Positions 42,707 through 51,417 are shown, numbered from the stretch's first letter. The stretch is 64,000 nt of DNA from RGIG5579 sp045590715 (GCA_045590715.1 JAZNRO010000049.1:3465-67464), one strand, 5' to 3'. Notes: a model not told the origin generated them from the sequence alone. Program-made: numbers and translations.

Positions 42707-43035
42707 ATAGCGCCCAAAACGAGCGTGTGACTATCACGGGTATATATACCCTTCACCTCATACAGAACACCGTCGTAGCTGATAATATCGCTCTTGGTAA
42801 GCCCTGTATAATCGGTGGAAATAGATATATTTACCTTGTAGTCCAGCCCGTAGTCCTCTTGGATTTTTTCACAGTTTGAAAAGTTTACGTTGCCCTTGAA
42901 TTTTTCTTTTTCGGTGTAGCCGAGCGTTTTCACGCCTCCTTCTGCGTCCTTTTCGGTACGCTTATCCATTAAGTGGATCTCTTTATCGTAAAACGTCTTG
43001 GCTATTGCCGTTTTCATCGCTTGCGGGATAAACAA
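42694..43035 (-). CDS. Head closure-like protein
   Basis: 113 aa beta-rich protein (Y-K-V-N-I-S-I-S-T-D-Y, L-Y-E-V-K-G-I-Y) in the head-closure slot. The chosen start is TTG at 43033-43035, because AGGAGGG lies 6 nt upstream; an ATG six codons later would have no such site. It overlaps the connector gene by 53 nt. Confidence 0.75.
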   Translation of the reverse strand: MFIPQAMKTAIAKTFYDKEIHLMDKRTEKDAEGGVKTLGYTEKEKFKGNVNFSNCEKIQEDYGLDYKVNISISTDYTGLTKSDIISYDGVLYEVKGIYTRDSHTLVLGAIWRR

Positions 43036-43426
43036 CTGTAACCCTCCTATATCTACTCAATAACGCAGTAAACCCAGTGAACAGCTCGTCGTCGGTGGCC
43101 GTTGTAAAGTACCTTGTTACCTCGTTGGCGTAAGATACAGACTGCCCGTTGTCGCTCACGCTGGAAATAGCGCGATCCACCTCCGCTACGTTGTTTTTGG
43201 TCCGTTCAAGTGTTTTGATACACCGCGCAAGTCCTGTGTTTACAATATTCGCAAGAATACGCTCCAGTTTTGCGGGGATCGTTTCGCGGTTTAGATAGAT
43301 CTGTACCCGATCCAGCGTTTCACCAATTACGAAATCAAGCAGCCCGCTATTGGTCTGGTCGACCTCGTCAATATTGGCGTTAATGATCTTTAAGTATTCT
43401 TTGATCTTTGCTTTCGTTGCGTCCAT
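42983..43426 (-). CDS. Head-tail connector, gp6-like
   Basis: 147 aa, mostly helical (K-A-K-I-K-E-Y-L-K-I-I, then D-R-V-Q-I-Y-L-N). The N-terminal part matches DNA-packaging/connector proteins of the HK97 gp6/SPP1 gp15 type. It attaches to the portal ring after packaging. Confidence 0.78.
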   Translation of the reverse strand: MDATKAKIKEYLKIINANIDEVDQTNSGLLDFVIGETLDRVQIYLNRETIPAKLERILANIVNTGLARCIKTLERTKNNVAEVDRAISSVSDNGQSVSYANEVTRYFTTATDDELFTGFTALLSRYRRVTVVYPASDENGNSQDVLR

Positions 43427-43457
43427 ACTAACACCCCCTTTACGTAGTTATTGGCGC

Positions 43458-43604
43458 TTATTTGCCCTTTGCGGGCTTTTTCGGTTTATCCTCGGCCTTT
43501 TCTTCGACGCGCTTGTAAACGTCGCTGTGTTTCAAATATTGAGGGATCAAGGAGTCGTTTTTCACGTCCTCCACGATCCCCGTTACCTTGTGCTTAAATT
43601 TCAT
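43458..43604 (-). CDS. Small phage protein after the capsid gene
   Basis: 48 aa, M-K-F-K-H-K-V-T-G-I-V-E-D-V, ending in a lysine-rich tail with K-P-K-K-P-A-K-G-K. The beta-strand N-terminus is like the small Rho-N-less or capsid-adjacent proteins found in many siphophages. It fills the gap between capsid and connector genes. No function known. Confidence 0.6.
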   Translation of the reverse strand: MKFKHKVTGIVEDVKNDSLIPQYLKHSDVYKRVEEKAEDKPKKPAKGK

Positions 43605-43644
43605 ACCTACACCTTTTGACTTTTCTTATGGTTGCTATTGTTTC

Positions 43645-44469
43645 TTAAAAAGTATCAGCGTACTTGATAAGATCGGGCATTACAGCCTTGGTACCCTTGG
43701 AGAAGAACAGTTCCAGCGCGATATTGTTGGAAAGAGGGATCTTCTCTGCGTCGTATTCATCGGTGGTAACCAGCTGTGCAACAGCGCCCTCGATCATAGC
43801 GATAGCGGGCTTGGTCTGTCTGTGGTTAGAGAAGATACGTACCTTGTGGAACAGTTCTTCTGCCAGACCGCTTACGCTGTTAGGTACAGAGTCGATATAG
43901 TTCTGTACTGCGGAATATACAGCGGGGGAAACGGTAACAACGATCATATCGCGGTCTACACCGTCTACGTAGTCGTTCTTGGTAGTTTCAACTGCGAGGA
44001 TCAGTTCCTCCAGTTTTTCTGCCACGGTTTCCTTGGTCAGTTCTACCTTGGTACCTTCTTTTTCAGCGCAAGCGAAAAATTCGCCGTCCAGATAAGCGAT
44101 CATACGCTTAACGTGGTTAGCCTTTCTCTTTTCAGCCATACCAGCAAGGCCGAAGAGCTTAACGTCCTTTTTGGACAGTTCTTCTACGATTTCCTTGTCG
44201 GTATCAACGGATACGGTTACTTTACCGCCGTTGTCAAGGCCATTGCCTTTACCGCCAGCGCGAGCGGTACCGAGATCGTCTACGATAGCGTTCTTAAAAC
44301 GGTTGATTTCAACGGTACCAGTGGTAGCGTCGCCGCTGTAATTCTTGTTTTTGATCTGTTCGGAGATCGCGCCTTTCTGTACGGCCTCGATTACTGCGCC
44401 GTAGGTTTCAGCGAGCTTGTCTTTGGTTTCTCCGTTTACGAAAATATTCAATGCGTCCTGTCTTGCCAT
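43645..44469 (-). CDS. Major capsid protein
   Basis: 274 aa. It sits after the scaffold gene. Sequence such as F-K-N-A-I-V-D-D-L-G-T-A-R-A, the central A-E-K-L-E-E-L-I-L-A-V-E and the end F-S-K-G-T-K-A-V-M-P-D-L-I-K-Y-A-D are typical of HK97-fold capsid proteins of clostridial siphophages. No protease gene or delta-domain is apparent, so a separate scaffold is used. Confidence 0.85.
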   Translation of the reverse strand: MARQDALNIFVNGETKDKLAETYGAVIEAVQKGAISEQIKNKNYSGDATTGTVEINRFKNAIVDDLGTARAGGKGNGLDNGGKVTVSVDTDKEIVEELSKKDVKLFGLAGMAEKRKANHVKRMIAYLDGEFFACAEKEGTKVELTKETVAEKLEELILAVETTKNDYVDGVDRDMIVVTVSPAVYSAVQNYIDSVPNSVSGLAEELFHKVRIFSNHRQTKPAIAMIEGAVAQLVTTDEYDAEKIPLSNNIALELFFSKGTKAVMPDLIKYADTF

Positions 44470-44502
44470 TATAAAATCACACTCCTTTTGTATTTTTAGG
44501 CA

Positions 44503-45030
44503 TTAAAAAGCCGACATAACCTTTTTAGGCTTGTCGGTGTTGGTGTTGGTATTAGAAAAGTCGGTCGGTGGTGTGCCTTTCAGCTTGTCGGTTACGCCAT
44601 TTTCTACTGACTTGTTGTAGGTTTTAGCCAGTCTTTCGATGTTTTCTTTAGTCTTGGTTTCGTCAAGATCCACGACGAAATCTACTAAATCTGTGGGGAT
44701 ATTCTTCTGCGCCAGCAGTTCCTGTGCGATCAAGCGTCTTTCTCGGAGGGTAATAGCGTCCTCGCGTTCTTTCAGCTCTTTCTCACGTTTTGCCTTTGCC
44801 TCGCTTTCACGTTCGTCAGCTGTCAACTGGGCCTGTCTGCGTTCCTCGGCGATCGCTTGGGCTACTGCGTCTTTGATAGCCTGTTCACCTTTGCGCTTTT
44901 CCTCGCCACGGATCTTTCCAGCCAAAGCGTCAAGATCTGCCTGTGTGAAAGTTTTTCCAGCGTTGTTGTCCTCGTTGGTAACTGCGGGTGCTGTGTCCAC
45001 AGTTTGAGTAATGGTTTTGTTATCGTCCAT
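44503..45030 (-). CDS. Scaffolding protein (DUF4355-like)
   Basis: 175 aa, highly charged coiled coil in the middle (residues about 40-120; R-G-E-E-K-R-K-G-E-Q-A), a disordered N-terminus and a basic C-terminal end (D-K-P-K-K-V-M-S-A-F). This is the usual form of siphophage scaffolds, which guide capsid assembly and then leave. Next to the capsid gene. Confidence 0.88.
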   Translation of the reverse strand: MDDNKTITQTVDTAPAVTNEDNNAGKTFTQADLDALAGKIRGEEKRKGEQAIKDAVAQAIAEERRQAQLTADERESEAKAKREKELKEREDAITLRERRLIAQELLAQKNIPTDLVDFVVDLDETKTKENIERLAKTYNKSVENGVTDKLKGTPPTDFSNTNTNTDKPKKVMSAF

Positions 45031-45067
45031 TGATAACTCCTTTCCTCGTTTTACGCCCGTCGGCTAA

Positions 45068-45110
45068 AATGTATGAAAAAAGCGCTGTGTTTGATAACAT
45101 AGCGCTTAAA
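45068..45110 (-). terminator. Terminator after the metallophosphoesterase gene, containing a repeated 16-mer
   Basis: AAGCGCTGTGTT pairs with AACATAGCGCTT (one G:U) followed on the minus strand by six T. The T-run belongs to the 16-bp repeat AATGTATGAAAAAAGC (45068-45083), which recurs at 45905-45920. Confidence 0.75.
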
Positions 45111-45113
45111 TCA

Positions 45114-45890
45114 TTATAATTTTGCGTACATTTCCTTTTTGCGCCCGTTTAAGTAAATAACAGGCGTGTCTTTGCTGTTTGGTTTAAATTCTTGCGCCTC
45201 GCCATAGCCACCGTAATTTAGGTTGCTTGACGTGTTCACGAATAACTTTGTTACATTCTGTACCGTTGAGCTACATAAATCAGTACGGAAAAAGCCCTGT
45301 TTCATAATCATACCTAGGTGGGTGTGAGAATGAATGTAGATATCCGCGTCAACGATACTCGCCATATCGGCCAGACGTATTGCTTTCGCGCCTTCTTTGC
45401 GCCCGCCACCGCTACCGTGGTTACAGTAGATCGTGTATAACGCTGGTCTATAATTTTCGTGAGACGACATTTTGCCAAAGCGCAGAAACAACAGCGCAGA
45501 CGTAGGAGAGTAGATATCCCCAAGGCCTAATTGCATAGCCACCAGCTTGGAAATGTCGATACCCTCTTTTCTGTATGTCCTGTTCTCGTGGTTTCCGTTT
45601 GTAACACACAGGATTTTGTCCTTTATTGGTGTAAACAGTTCCACGCCTTGCTGGATCTGGCCCATAATGTTAAATTCTCGCGCCTCAATGTCGCCGATAC
45701 TGCTACGGCTGGCGTTGTCTAAAATGTCGCCGTTTAGTATGCAGTAGGCGCTCGGCGTTTCAGCCACGTATTTTATACGTTCTTTCAGCCTTGCTATGTC
45801 GCTATTGTCGTCGCCGATATGTTCATCTGCGAACGTGTGCAACTCCAGCTGTGCCAAGTCTTTTGATAGCGTCGTTTTTATTACTTTCAT
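45114..45890 (-). CDS. Metallophosphoesterase (calcineurin-like)
   Basis: 258 aa from the ATG at 45888-45890 (GAGGA upstream; a longer frame from 45950 runs through a terminator and is rejected). Metal ligands: A-D-E-H-I-G, L-N-G-D-I-L-D-N, G-N-H-E-N-R, then H-G-S-G-G-G-R and H-S-H-T-H. The fold is that of calcineurin-type phosphatases/phosphodiesterases and nucleases. The substrate is unknown. It sits between MuF/immunity and scaffold genes, with terminators and 16-bp direct repeats on both sides, so it looks like an inserted cassette. Confidence 0.88.
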   Translation of the reverse strand: MKVIKTTLSKDLAQLELHTFADEHIGDDNSDIARLKERIKYVAETPSAYCILNGDILDNASRSSIGDIEAREFNIMGQIQQGVELFTPIKDKILCVTNGNHENRTYRKEGIDISKLVAMQLGLGDIYSPTSALLFLRFGKMSSHENYRPALYTIYCNHGSGGGRKEGAKAIRLADMASIVDADIYIHSHTHLGMIMKQGFFRTDLCSSTVQNVTKLFVNTSSNLNYGGYGEAQEFKPNSKDTPVIYLNGRKKEMYAKL

Positions 45891-45904
45891 GTAGTCCTCG
45901 TATG

Positions 45905-45945
45905 AATGTATGAAAAAAGCACCCCGCAATAAGCGACGTGCTTTA
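45905..45945 (-). terminator. Terminator after the putative immunity gene, containing the repeated 16-mer
   Basis: AAAGCAC and GTGCTTT pair, with an inner CGC/GCG; the minus-strand T-run is part of AATGTATGAAAAAAGC (45905-45920). It is the second copy of the element at 45068. Confidence 0.65.
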
Positions 45946-45975
45946 GTCAATGTAATTATTTAATTGTGAGCTATG

Positions 45976-46167
45976 TTAATTAGCGTCATAGATAGCGTCG
46001 TATAGCCGTTCTATTACCCTAAAATCGTCCGTAGGCTCGTTTTGCTTATCCAAATAGTCGGTCATAACCAAGTCGATTTCTATAAGCAAATCGCCGAGAG
46101 ATAAGCCCTTATACGGTATATTGTATTTTTCCAACAGTTCGATCTGCTCTGGTGTTAACTTAACCAT
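45976..46167 (-). CDS. Small acidic protein, putative immunity to the MuF C-terminal toxin
   Basis: 63 aa, strongly acidic and helical: L-T-P-E-Q-I-E-L-L-E-K-Y, Y-K-G-L-S-L-G-D-L-L-I-E-I-D, closing R-L-Y-D-A-I-Y. It directly follows the MuF gene (9 nt gap) and is ended by its own terminator. Small acidic genes right behind toxin-tipped MuF proteins commonly encode immunity proteins. This role is inference from position and charge. Confidence 0.6.
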   Translation of the reverse strand: MVKLTPEQIELLEKYNIPYKGLSLGDLLIEIDLVMTDYLDKQNEPTDDFRVIERLYDAIYDAN

Positions 46168-46176
46168 TATAACCTC

Positions 46177-47730
46177 CTATTTTTTGTGCGGGTTTACTTG
46201 GATCAGTTCCCCTGTTTTTGGGTTAATTGATACAATATTATTCTCCCCATAGACTTTCACGCTGTCGCCTTTTACAACGCGCCTTGCCGATTTATTAAGC
46301 AATGTTTTTTTGATATCGGGTATATCTACACCGTTTCTCTTTTTCTCAACGCTACCGAATACACGGTCGATAAAATGGAAAGAATGGTCTTTTACTTTGA
46401 TACCGTTAACTGTTTCGATCCCGTTTAGTTCGACGTGTAGCATTTTATCATAGTCGCGGTATAGATCATAGCCAACTAACGGGGATAAATCGCCGTTGGA
46501 TATTGACATGTCATAGTGGCGCTTTAGACGATACGAATACTTTGTATCAGCCCATGCGCCGTCGTTATTATACTTGATTTTCCTAAAATTGTCAAATGTT
46601 CCGACGTTTTCCTTGCCGAGACGTTCCACATAGCGTGCATATTGCTTTTTATCGGCTGACATATTTCCCGCCACTTTGTAGGCTTTATCTACTTCGGCTT
46701 GGCCGTGTTCCTTAACTTTGGAATTGTACCAGTCCTTGTAAGACATATTTCCGATAACTTCGTTTTTGCCTGTAACGGGGTTTTTGGCGCGTCTTTTCAG
46801 CGTCTTTTCGATTTCCTCGCCCATATAGGCCCTTGTCTTGCTTCGGCAGTTCGGGTGTAACGGTGGGAAATTTTTACCCACCTCGCGCTCTTTGAGAGGA
46901 ATTACCTCGCCGTCCGTCTCTTGGCAGATCGTACTTGTGTGGGTGTCTAACGTAGCCAAAAAAACGTACTGATCCATTTCCATTTCCTCATAGGCCATAG
47001 CGTCGGCCTCGTTATTGAAATGGTTTGTCTCGGTGCGTACCAGCCGATCGGCGTAGTATTTAGCAACGTCGAAACGCTCACGGATCTGTCTGGACGTTTT
47101 GGCTATGCTTTGTCCGCTTATCATAGCACCGCCGATGATCTCGCTTAAACTCTCGGCCAGTATATCGGTGTTACCCCATATACGCTGGCTGTAATTCTTA
47201 CCGCTCCACTTTTCATTGAGTAGAGCAGTCGTCATATTGTCGTCGATCTTGGAAAAAGCAAAGTCTAGGCCCGTCCCCATTTGCACGTCGTATATAGTCT
47301 TATAATAAGACTCGTGTACAACGCCCTTATAATGCTCTGTGTGGGCCCGTTGCTCTTGGGGGTATAATTCCTTTGCCTTTGCATATACTTGCGCTTGTAG
47401 GCGTTCTAGGCGCGATATACGGGCTTTGTAATTGTCTTTAACGTACTGATCCAGCCCTTGGCGTTTTAATTCTTCCCACAGCTTGGCTGTTTCGCTCTTT
47501 GTGAGTAGTATTTTAAGACTTTGCACGTCTAGGCCCGTTGCTTTGGAATAATTCGCGTATATGTTCTCCAGATCACGCTGTATATTACGCTGGGCTTGGT
47601 CGTACATTTTGTGAATACGGGCCATATACGCCTCGCTCTGCTTTTCAGCGTCGGTGAGGCGTTTTATTGCTCGTTCGTCCCAGTATTTGTCGTTCTGTTC
47701 TACTGCTTTTTCAAGCGGGGTTTTAGCCAT
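46177..47730 (-). CDS. MuF/SPP1 gp7-type minor head protein with toxin-like C-terminal domain
   Basis: 517 aa. Head morphogenesis domain at about residues 170-305, with R-T-E-T-N-H-F-N-N, then F-L-A-T-L-D-T-H-T-S-T-I-C and the zinc-like F-P-P-L-H-P-N-C-R-S. The basic MuF protein alone usually ends near residue 330. Here about 185 further residues follow, and the last 85 have the pattern of BECR-fold RNases of polymorphic toxins: D-H-S-F-H-F-I-D-R (residues 448-456), G-V-D-I-P-D-I-K-K-T, and I-V-S-I-N-P-K-T-G-E-L-I-Q-V-N-P at the end. Probably injected with the DNA. Toxicity is inference. Confidence 0.85.
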   Translation of the reverse strand: MAKTPLEKAVEQNDKYWDERAIKRLTDAEKQSEAYMARIHKMYDQAQRNIQRDLENIYANYSKATGLDVQSLKILLTKSETAKLWEELKRQGLDQYVKDNYKARISRLERLQAQVYAKAKELYPQEQRAHTEHYKGVVHESYYKTIYDVQMGTGLDFAFSKIDDNMTTALLNEKWSGKNYSQRIWGNTDILAESLSEIIGGAMISGQSIAKTSRQIRERFDVAKYYADRLVRTETNHFNNEADAMAYEEMEMDQYVFLATLDTHTSTICQETDGEVIPLKEREVGKNFPPLHPNCRSKTRAYMGEEIEKTLKRRAKNPVTGKNEVIGNMSYKDWYNSKVKEHGQAEVDKAYKVAGNMSADKKQYARYVERLGKENVGTFDNFRKIKYNNDGAWADTKYSYRLKRHYDMSISNGDLSPLVGYDLYRDYDKMLHVELNGIETVNGIKVKDHSFHFIDRVFGSVEKKRNGVDIPDIKKTLLNKSARRVVKGDSVKVYGENNIVSINPKTGELIQVNPHKK

Positions 47731-47743
47731 AGACTACACCCCC

Positions 47744-49135
47744 TTATTCTTCTGTTTCTTCTTCCTCGGTTACCTTGGTTTCCTCGGTTTCTTCTGCCTC
47801 TGCGTTTGCGTCGAGCATTTCGTTGGCACCGAACGCGTCATCATAGGTGGGTTTTGGCTTGCTTTCGTTCTCTTTGGCTTTCAGTTCTACGATCTCGCTG
47901 GCGTCCTTGATAAAGGAAAGCTGGGAGATTAAGGTTTCAGCGTCCACAAAGTCAGCCAAATTGTTAATCATTTGTGAAATTTCAAAGTCATTAGAGGGAA
48001 GGTTGCGCTTAAATACCGCGTCCACCTCTTCAACGGGTACCAGAGCCATTTTAGACTGGGTAAACAGGAAATTGTTATACAGTTTGAACCGCTCCATAAG
48101 GCCCTTTTCCATATAACGCTCTTTGTTTTTGATATTCTGCTCAAACGCAAGGAGCTTATAACGGATAGCCACGCCAGAGGAATTACCTACAAAGTTAGCG
48201 TCGCTCATATTGGGTACCATAGAAATTTTATGGATATCGTTCTCGATATTCTGGCGTAAGATATCTACGTCGCCCTCTTGGAGAGTCTTAATAAGGTATT
48301 CCACCTTACCGTCTACGGGCAGATTTGCCAGCATACGGCTTTCACGTAGCATGTCGGCCTGTTCTGCGTCAAAGTCCATGCCGTACAGGCACAGGATAGC
48401 GTCTACGAGCTGTTCCTTGTCGTTGATACGGTCGCTCTGGAGTAGGTTGTATGCGTCAATAAGACTGATTACTGTCTCAAAATCGCCTAAAAATTCGGGG
48501 TTATTCTTATAACAGATAATCGGTACGTCGCCGAAAGCGTGAGGCTCGTCTTTTCCTTCTTGCTGGAGGCTCTTTGAGAATGATTTATATACGCGCTTGA
48601 TCTGCTTGTCTACGTAGATAATCTCCCAATACTTAAAAGTGGCCCCTTCAAAGATCGGTCTATAAATAAGGCCGAAGAGTTTGTTATGTTCCACCGTGTC
48701 GTCGTACACGATGATAGTGTTCTTGTTATCGGTTTCACAGCTTTTAGGCTCCGCGTTTTCATTCGCGTAAACATATTCATACTGCAAACCGAAAATAGAC
48801 ACGTCTTTAGCGATCTCACTATCCAGATCGTTAATGGTCTGCTTTTTGTATGCGTCCAGCAGAGGCTCGATATCGTGGCCGTTGCTGGCTTGATAGTCCA
48901 CAGGGTTACCCAGTAAATATCCCACATTGGTATCGGTAATATACTTTGCGTGGTTTACCATTACCTTGTTATTGCTTAATCTGTCGTCTTTGCTACGGTC
49001 AAAAATACCGTGTTTGCCAAGATAATAGCGCTCCAGCAATTCAAACCGTTCCTTGTTGCGTTCGTTGTAGTCGATCACGTCATTTAATACTTGATTTGTG
49101 ATCGGCGTATCCTTTGGTAAAGTATACATTTTCAC
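47744..49135 (-). CDS. Phage portal protein (SPP1 gp6-like)
   Basis: 463 aa. N-terminal L-L-E-R-Y-Y-L-G-K-H-G-I-F, then N-N-K-V-M-V-N-H-A-K-Y-I-T-D-T-N-V-G-Y-L-L-G-N-P-V is diagnostic for the SPP1 portal family. The C-terminus ends in an acidic E-E-T-E-E tail. It forms the dodecameric DNA entry ring on the prohead. Between terminase and MuF as usual. Confidence 0.95.
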   Translation of the reverse strand: MKMYTLPKDTPITNQVLNDVIDYNERNKERFELLERYYLGKHGIFDRSKDDRLSNNKVMVNHAKYITDTNVGYLLGNPVDYQASNGHDIEPLLDAYKKQTINDLDSEIAKDVSIFGLQYEYVYANENAEPKSCETDNKNTIIVYDDTVEHNKLFGLIYRPIFEGATFKYWEIIYVDKQIKRVYKSFSKSLQQEGKDEPHAFGDVPIICYKNNPEFLGDFETVISLIDAYNLLQSDRINDKEQLVDAILCLYGMDFDAEQADMLRESRMLANLPVDGKVEYLIKTLQEGDVDILRQNIENDIHKISMVPNMSDANFVGNSSGVAIRYKLLAFEQNIKNKERYMEKGLMERFKLYNNFLFTQSKMALVPVEEVDAVFKRNLPSNDFEISQMINNLADFVDAETLISQLSFIKDASEIVELKAKENESKPKPTYDDAFGANEMLDANAEAEETEETKVTEEEETEE

Positions 49136-49138
49136 CTC

Positions 49139-50365
49139 TTACAAGCCTCTCGGTTTCTTGACCACCGTAGGCGTTTTTACTCCTTTGATATATTTATTTA
49201 GGCCGTACCGTAGAGCGTCGATCGTGTGGTTAAAGGTATCTACTGGCTCGTTGATATACTCGCCTGTCTTTTTATCCTTCTGCCACGTGTAATTTTCCAG
49301 TTCTTCGCACACCTTAAAGCACCGCTCGTCCACAATGAGATCATACTGCTGTATCCATTGGATACCATGTATTACGCTGTCCTTGCCTTTTTCGGTGGGA
49401 TCAATGTTTACGCCCTTGTCCCGTATCTCGTCAATAGACTTGCGCTCTGCGCAGTCGCCGTATGATTTATCCTTGTGTAGCCCTAGATCGGTCATTGTTT
49501 CGGCTATTTCGTTATTCTTCATACCGCGCTTTACGTATTCCCCTGTAACGTATATACGCTTTCTGGCGGTATCTATATAGCCCCATACAATCGCCGAAGG
49601 GTCGTTGATATAACCAAAGTCCAGCCCGATCCAGCGCTTTAGCCCCTCTACGTCTGCCTCGCTTACAATTTTGGTGGTATACACAGGGAATACCAGTTTA
49701 TCCAGCGTGGCAAATTCACCGAGGCAATATATACGGTAATATGCTGGGTTACGGTCTTTCAACCGTTCCAGTTCCTCGCGGTATTCATCGGATAGAAACT
49801 TATTGTCTTGGTATGTGGTTTTTACTACCTTAACGTTGAAGGGGAGAGCCCGCACAAAAAAGTAGTCATATACCCAGTTCTTTTTGCTGATCGGATTAAA
49901 CATTAAGTAGATCTGTAAGTGATCCACCAAAGCACGCAGACGCAAATTGAGCTGTGTGAAGTCGTCCTCGGTTAGTTCGGTAGCCTCCTCAATTACGATA
50001 TCCGTTATACCGTCAATAGACTTAATCTTTTCTGGGTCGTCTAGGCCCTTGAAAATAAAAACAGAGCCATTAGGCAACTCTATTTCAAAGTCGCTCCTGT
50101 TGACTCTGCAAGCGTCGTAAAAACCGCTAGCGTGTAAATGGGATATAAGCAACGCCCATATACTATCCTTGATCGTGCGCTGGATCTTACGAATAACAAG
50201 CACCTTGCGACGGTACTTTAACGCCTTTAGTAATATCTTTTGTGTAGCGCCGAATGACTTACCACTACCAGCGCCACCGTAGTATACCTCAATACGTTTT
50301 GAGTAATCGTCAATGCTTTGGTATATCCAGTCGTTAAAGACAGCGGGGTTTAGTTTCTTTGCCAT
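49139..50365 (-). CDS. terL: Terminase large subunit (PBSX type)
   Basis: 408 aa. Walker A G-G-A-G-S-G-K-S (residues about 30-37), Walker B D-I-V-I-E-E-A-T-E, and the RNase-H-like nuclease with G-L-D-F-G-Y-I-N-D-P-S and the C-terminal N-H-T-I-D-A-L-R-Y. DNA translocation motor and headful/cos nuclease. Its start overlaps the stop of the small subunit. Confidence 0.96.
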   Translation of the reverse strand: MAKKLNPAVFNDWIYQSIDDYSKRIEVYYGGAGSGKSFGATQKILLKALKYRRKVLVIRKIQRTIKDSIWALLISHLHASGFYDACRVNRSDFEIELPNGSVFIFKGLDDPEKIKSIDGITDIVIEEATELTEDDFTQLNLRLRALVDHLQIYLMFNPISKKNWVYDYFFVRALPFNVKVVKTTYQDNKFLSDEYREELERLKDRNPAYYRIYCLGEFATLDKLVFPVYTTKIVSEADVEGLKRWIGLDFGYINDPSAIVWGYIDTARKRIYVTGEYVKRGMKNNEIAETMTDLGLHKDKSYGDCAERKSIDEIRDKGVNIDPTEKGKDSVIHGIQWIQQYDLIVDERCFKVCEELENYTWQKDKKTGEYINEPVDTFNHTIDALRYGLNKYIKGVKTPTVVKKPRGL

Positions 50366-50694
50366 TACTTAAACCAGTCGCTCTCTACGACCTTTACCTC
50401 TTGTTTTTCGGTAGGTTTCTCGCCGATCGTATCGCGTACCAGTTCAAACACTTTAGGATCGCCAGCCATAAATTTGGCCATAAGCGCCTCTATGCCCTTG
50501 TCCTGTACCGTCTGCTTTGTTTCATCATCGGCCATAATAGTAAGCGCCTCTTTTAGTGCCTCTTTGAAAGCCTTGCGCTTCCTTTTTGATATTGCCCCAG
50601 CCTTACCGCCTTTTGACTGTACCGCTTTTTTCTTTTCTGGCTCCATTTTATCGAAAGGCGTTAAGTTCTGCGGGTTTCCTTTAGGATTAGCCAC
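50365..50694 (-). CDS. terS: Terminase small subunit-like protein
   Basis: 109 aa, basic (S-K-R-K-R-K-A-F-K-E-A-L), with helical DNA-binding character, directly before terL. GTG start with AAAGGAGG upstream. The assignment to terS rests on position and basic helical composition. Confidence 0.75.
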   Translation of the reverse strand: MANPKGNPQNLTPFDKMEPEKKKAVQSKGGKAGAISKRKRKAFKEALKEALTIMADDETKQTVQDKGIEALMAKFMAGDPKVFELVRDTIGEKPTEKQEVKVVESDWFK

Positions 50695-50714
50695 GTTAAC
50701 ACCTCCTTTTGCTG

Positions 50715-50849
50715 TTATGCCTTTTTGGGCTTTTCGGTCTTTTCGGGCTTGGGCTCCTTAACCACGATCTGGTACTTGGTACCGTAGAGGGTAATAAATA
50801 CTTTACCGTTCTTATCGGGGGTTACCTCAATTACGTGTGCGTTATTCAT
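50715..50849 (-). CDS. Small phage protein before terS
   Basis: 44 aa, M-N-N-A-H-V-I-E-V-T-P, then a short beta segment (K-V-F-I-T-L-Y-G-T-K-Y) and a lysine/proline/glutamate tail. It has an AAAGGAGG site and lies right after the early/late terminator. Unknown function. Confidence 0.55.
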   Translation of the reverse strand: MNNAHVIEVTPDKNGKVFITLYGTKYQIVVKEPKPEKTEKPKKA

Positions 50850-50869
50850 AAACAATACCTCCTTTGCAA

Positions 50870-50904
50870 AAACAAAAGGCCACCCGTTTCCGAGTAGCCT
50901 TTCT
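50870..50904 (-). terminator. Terminator between early and late phage genes
   Basis: Imperfect stem of AAAGGC-AC and GT-GCCTTT with a GTTTCC centre, followed on the minus strand by TTTTGTTTTT. It lies after the late-regulator gene and only 20 bp before the first late gene. Late transcription must read through it or start inside it. Confidence 0.6.
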
Positions 50905-50916
50905 TTACATTTTGGA

Positions 50917-51417
50917 TTATATCACAAGATTTACTGTACTTTCACTATACTTTTGCAAAGTTCTTAAATCTTTTTTTATTTTGCTGTAATGATATTTCCA
51001 GATCGTCTGATCGTCCCTATTGAAACGCTCTGCAATAGCACTCACGGCCCTTGAAACGCGAATACCTTTTACAGCGATCTCATAAAATAAATCATACTCA
51101 ATACCGCTCATTTTGCCCAGGGTATCGTTCATAAGGTTTAAGTACTGCTGTAAATTATCCACGATCTCCCGCTGGTATTCGATCTCTTGCGCAAGGCTCA
51201 TTCCTGTACCGATATCCACCTCGTGCAGTTCGTGTACGTAGTCGGCCATTTTGTCATTGTTGCGCTGTCCTCCGCTTACCACGTCCTCTTTGATCGTTTG
51301 CGTCATGGGGAAGTACTTACAGTATAGTTTTTCTTTCCGATCCATTAGGAGATTAAGGCGCGCCTTTGCCATTTCCAGCTCGCATTTAGTGTTCGTGTAA
51401 GTCCTTATCGTTTCCAT
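50917..51417 (-). CDS. Phage late-transcription regulator candidate (sigma-like/ArpU-RinA-like)
   Basis: 166 aa. Helical N-terminus (residues 1-110). The C-terminal region has a helix-turn-helix-like stretch: Y-E-I-A-V-K-G-I-R-V-S-R-A-V-S-A-I-A, then N-R-D-D-Q-T-I-W-K-Y-H-Y. This resembles sigma-70 region-4-like DNA-binding regions of ArpU/RinA-type regulators. It is the last early gene, directly upstream of the terminase, where such activators are normally found. Confidence 0.7.
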   Translation of the reverse strand: METIRTYTNTKCELEMAKARLNLLMDRKEKLYCKYFPMTQTIKEDVVSGGQRNNDKMADYVHELHEVDIGTGMSLAQEIEYQREIVDNLQQYLNLMNDTLGKMSGIEYDLFYEIAVKGIRVSRAVSAIAERFNRDDQTIWKYHYSKIKKDLRTLQKYSESTVNLVI

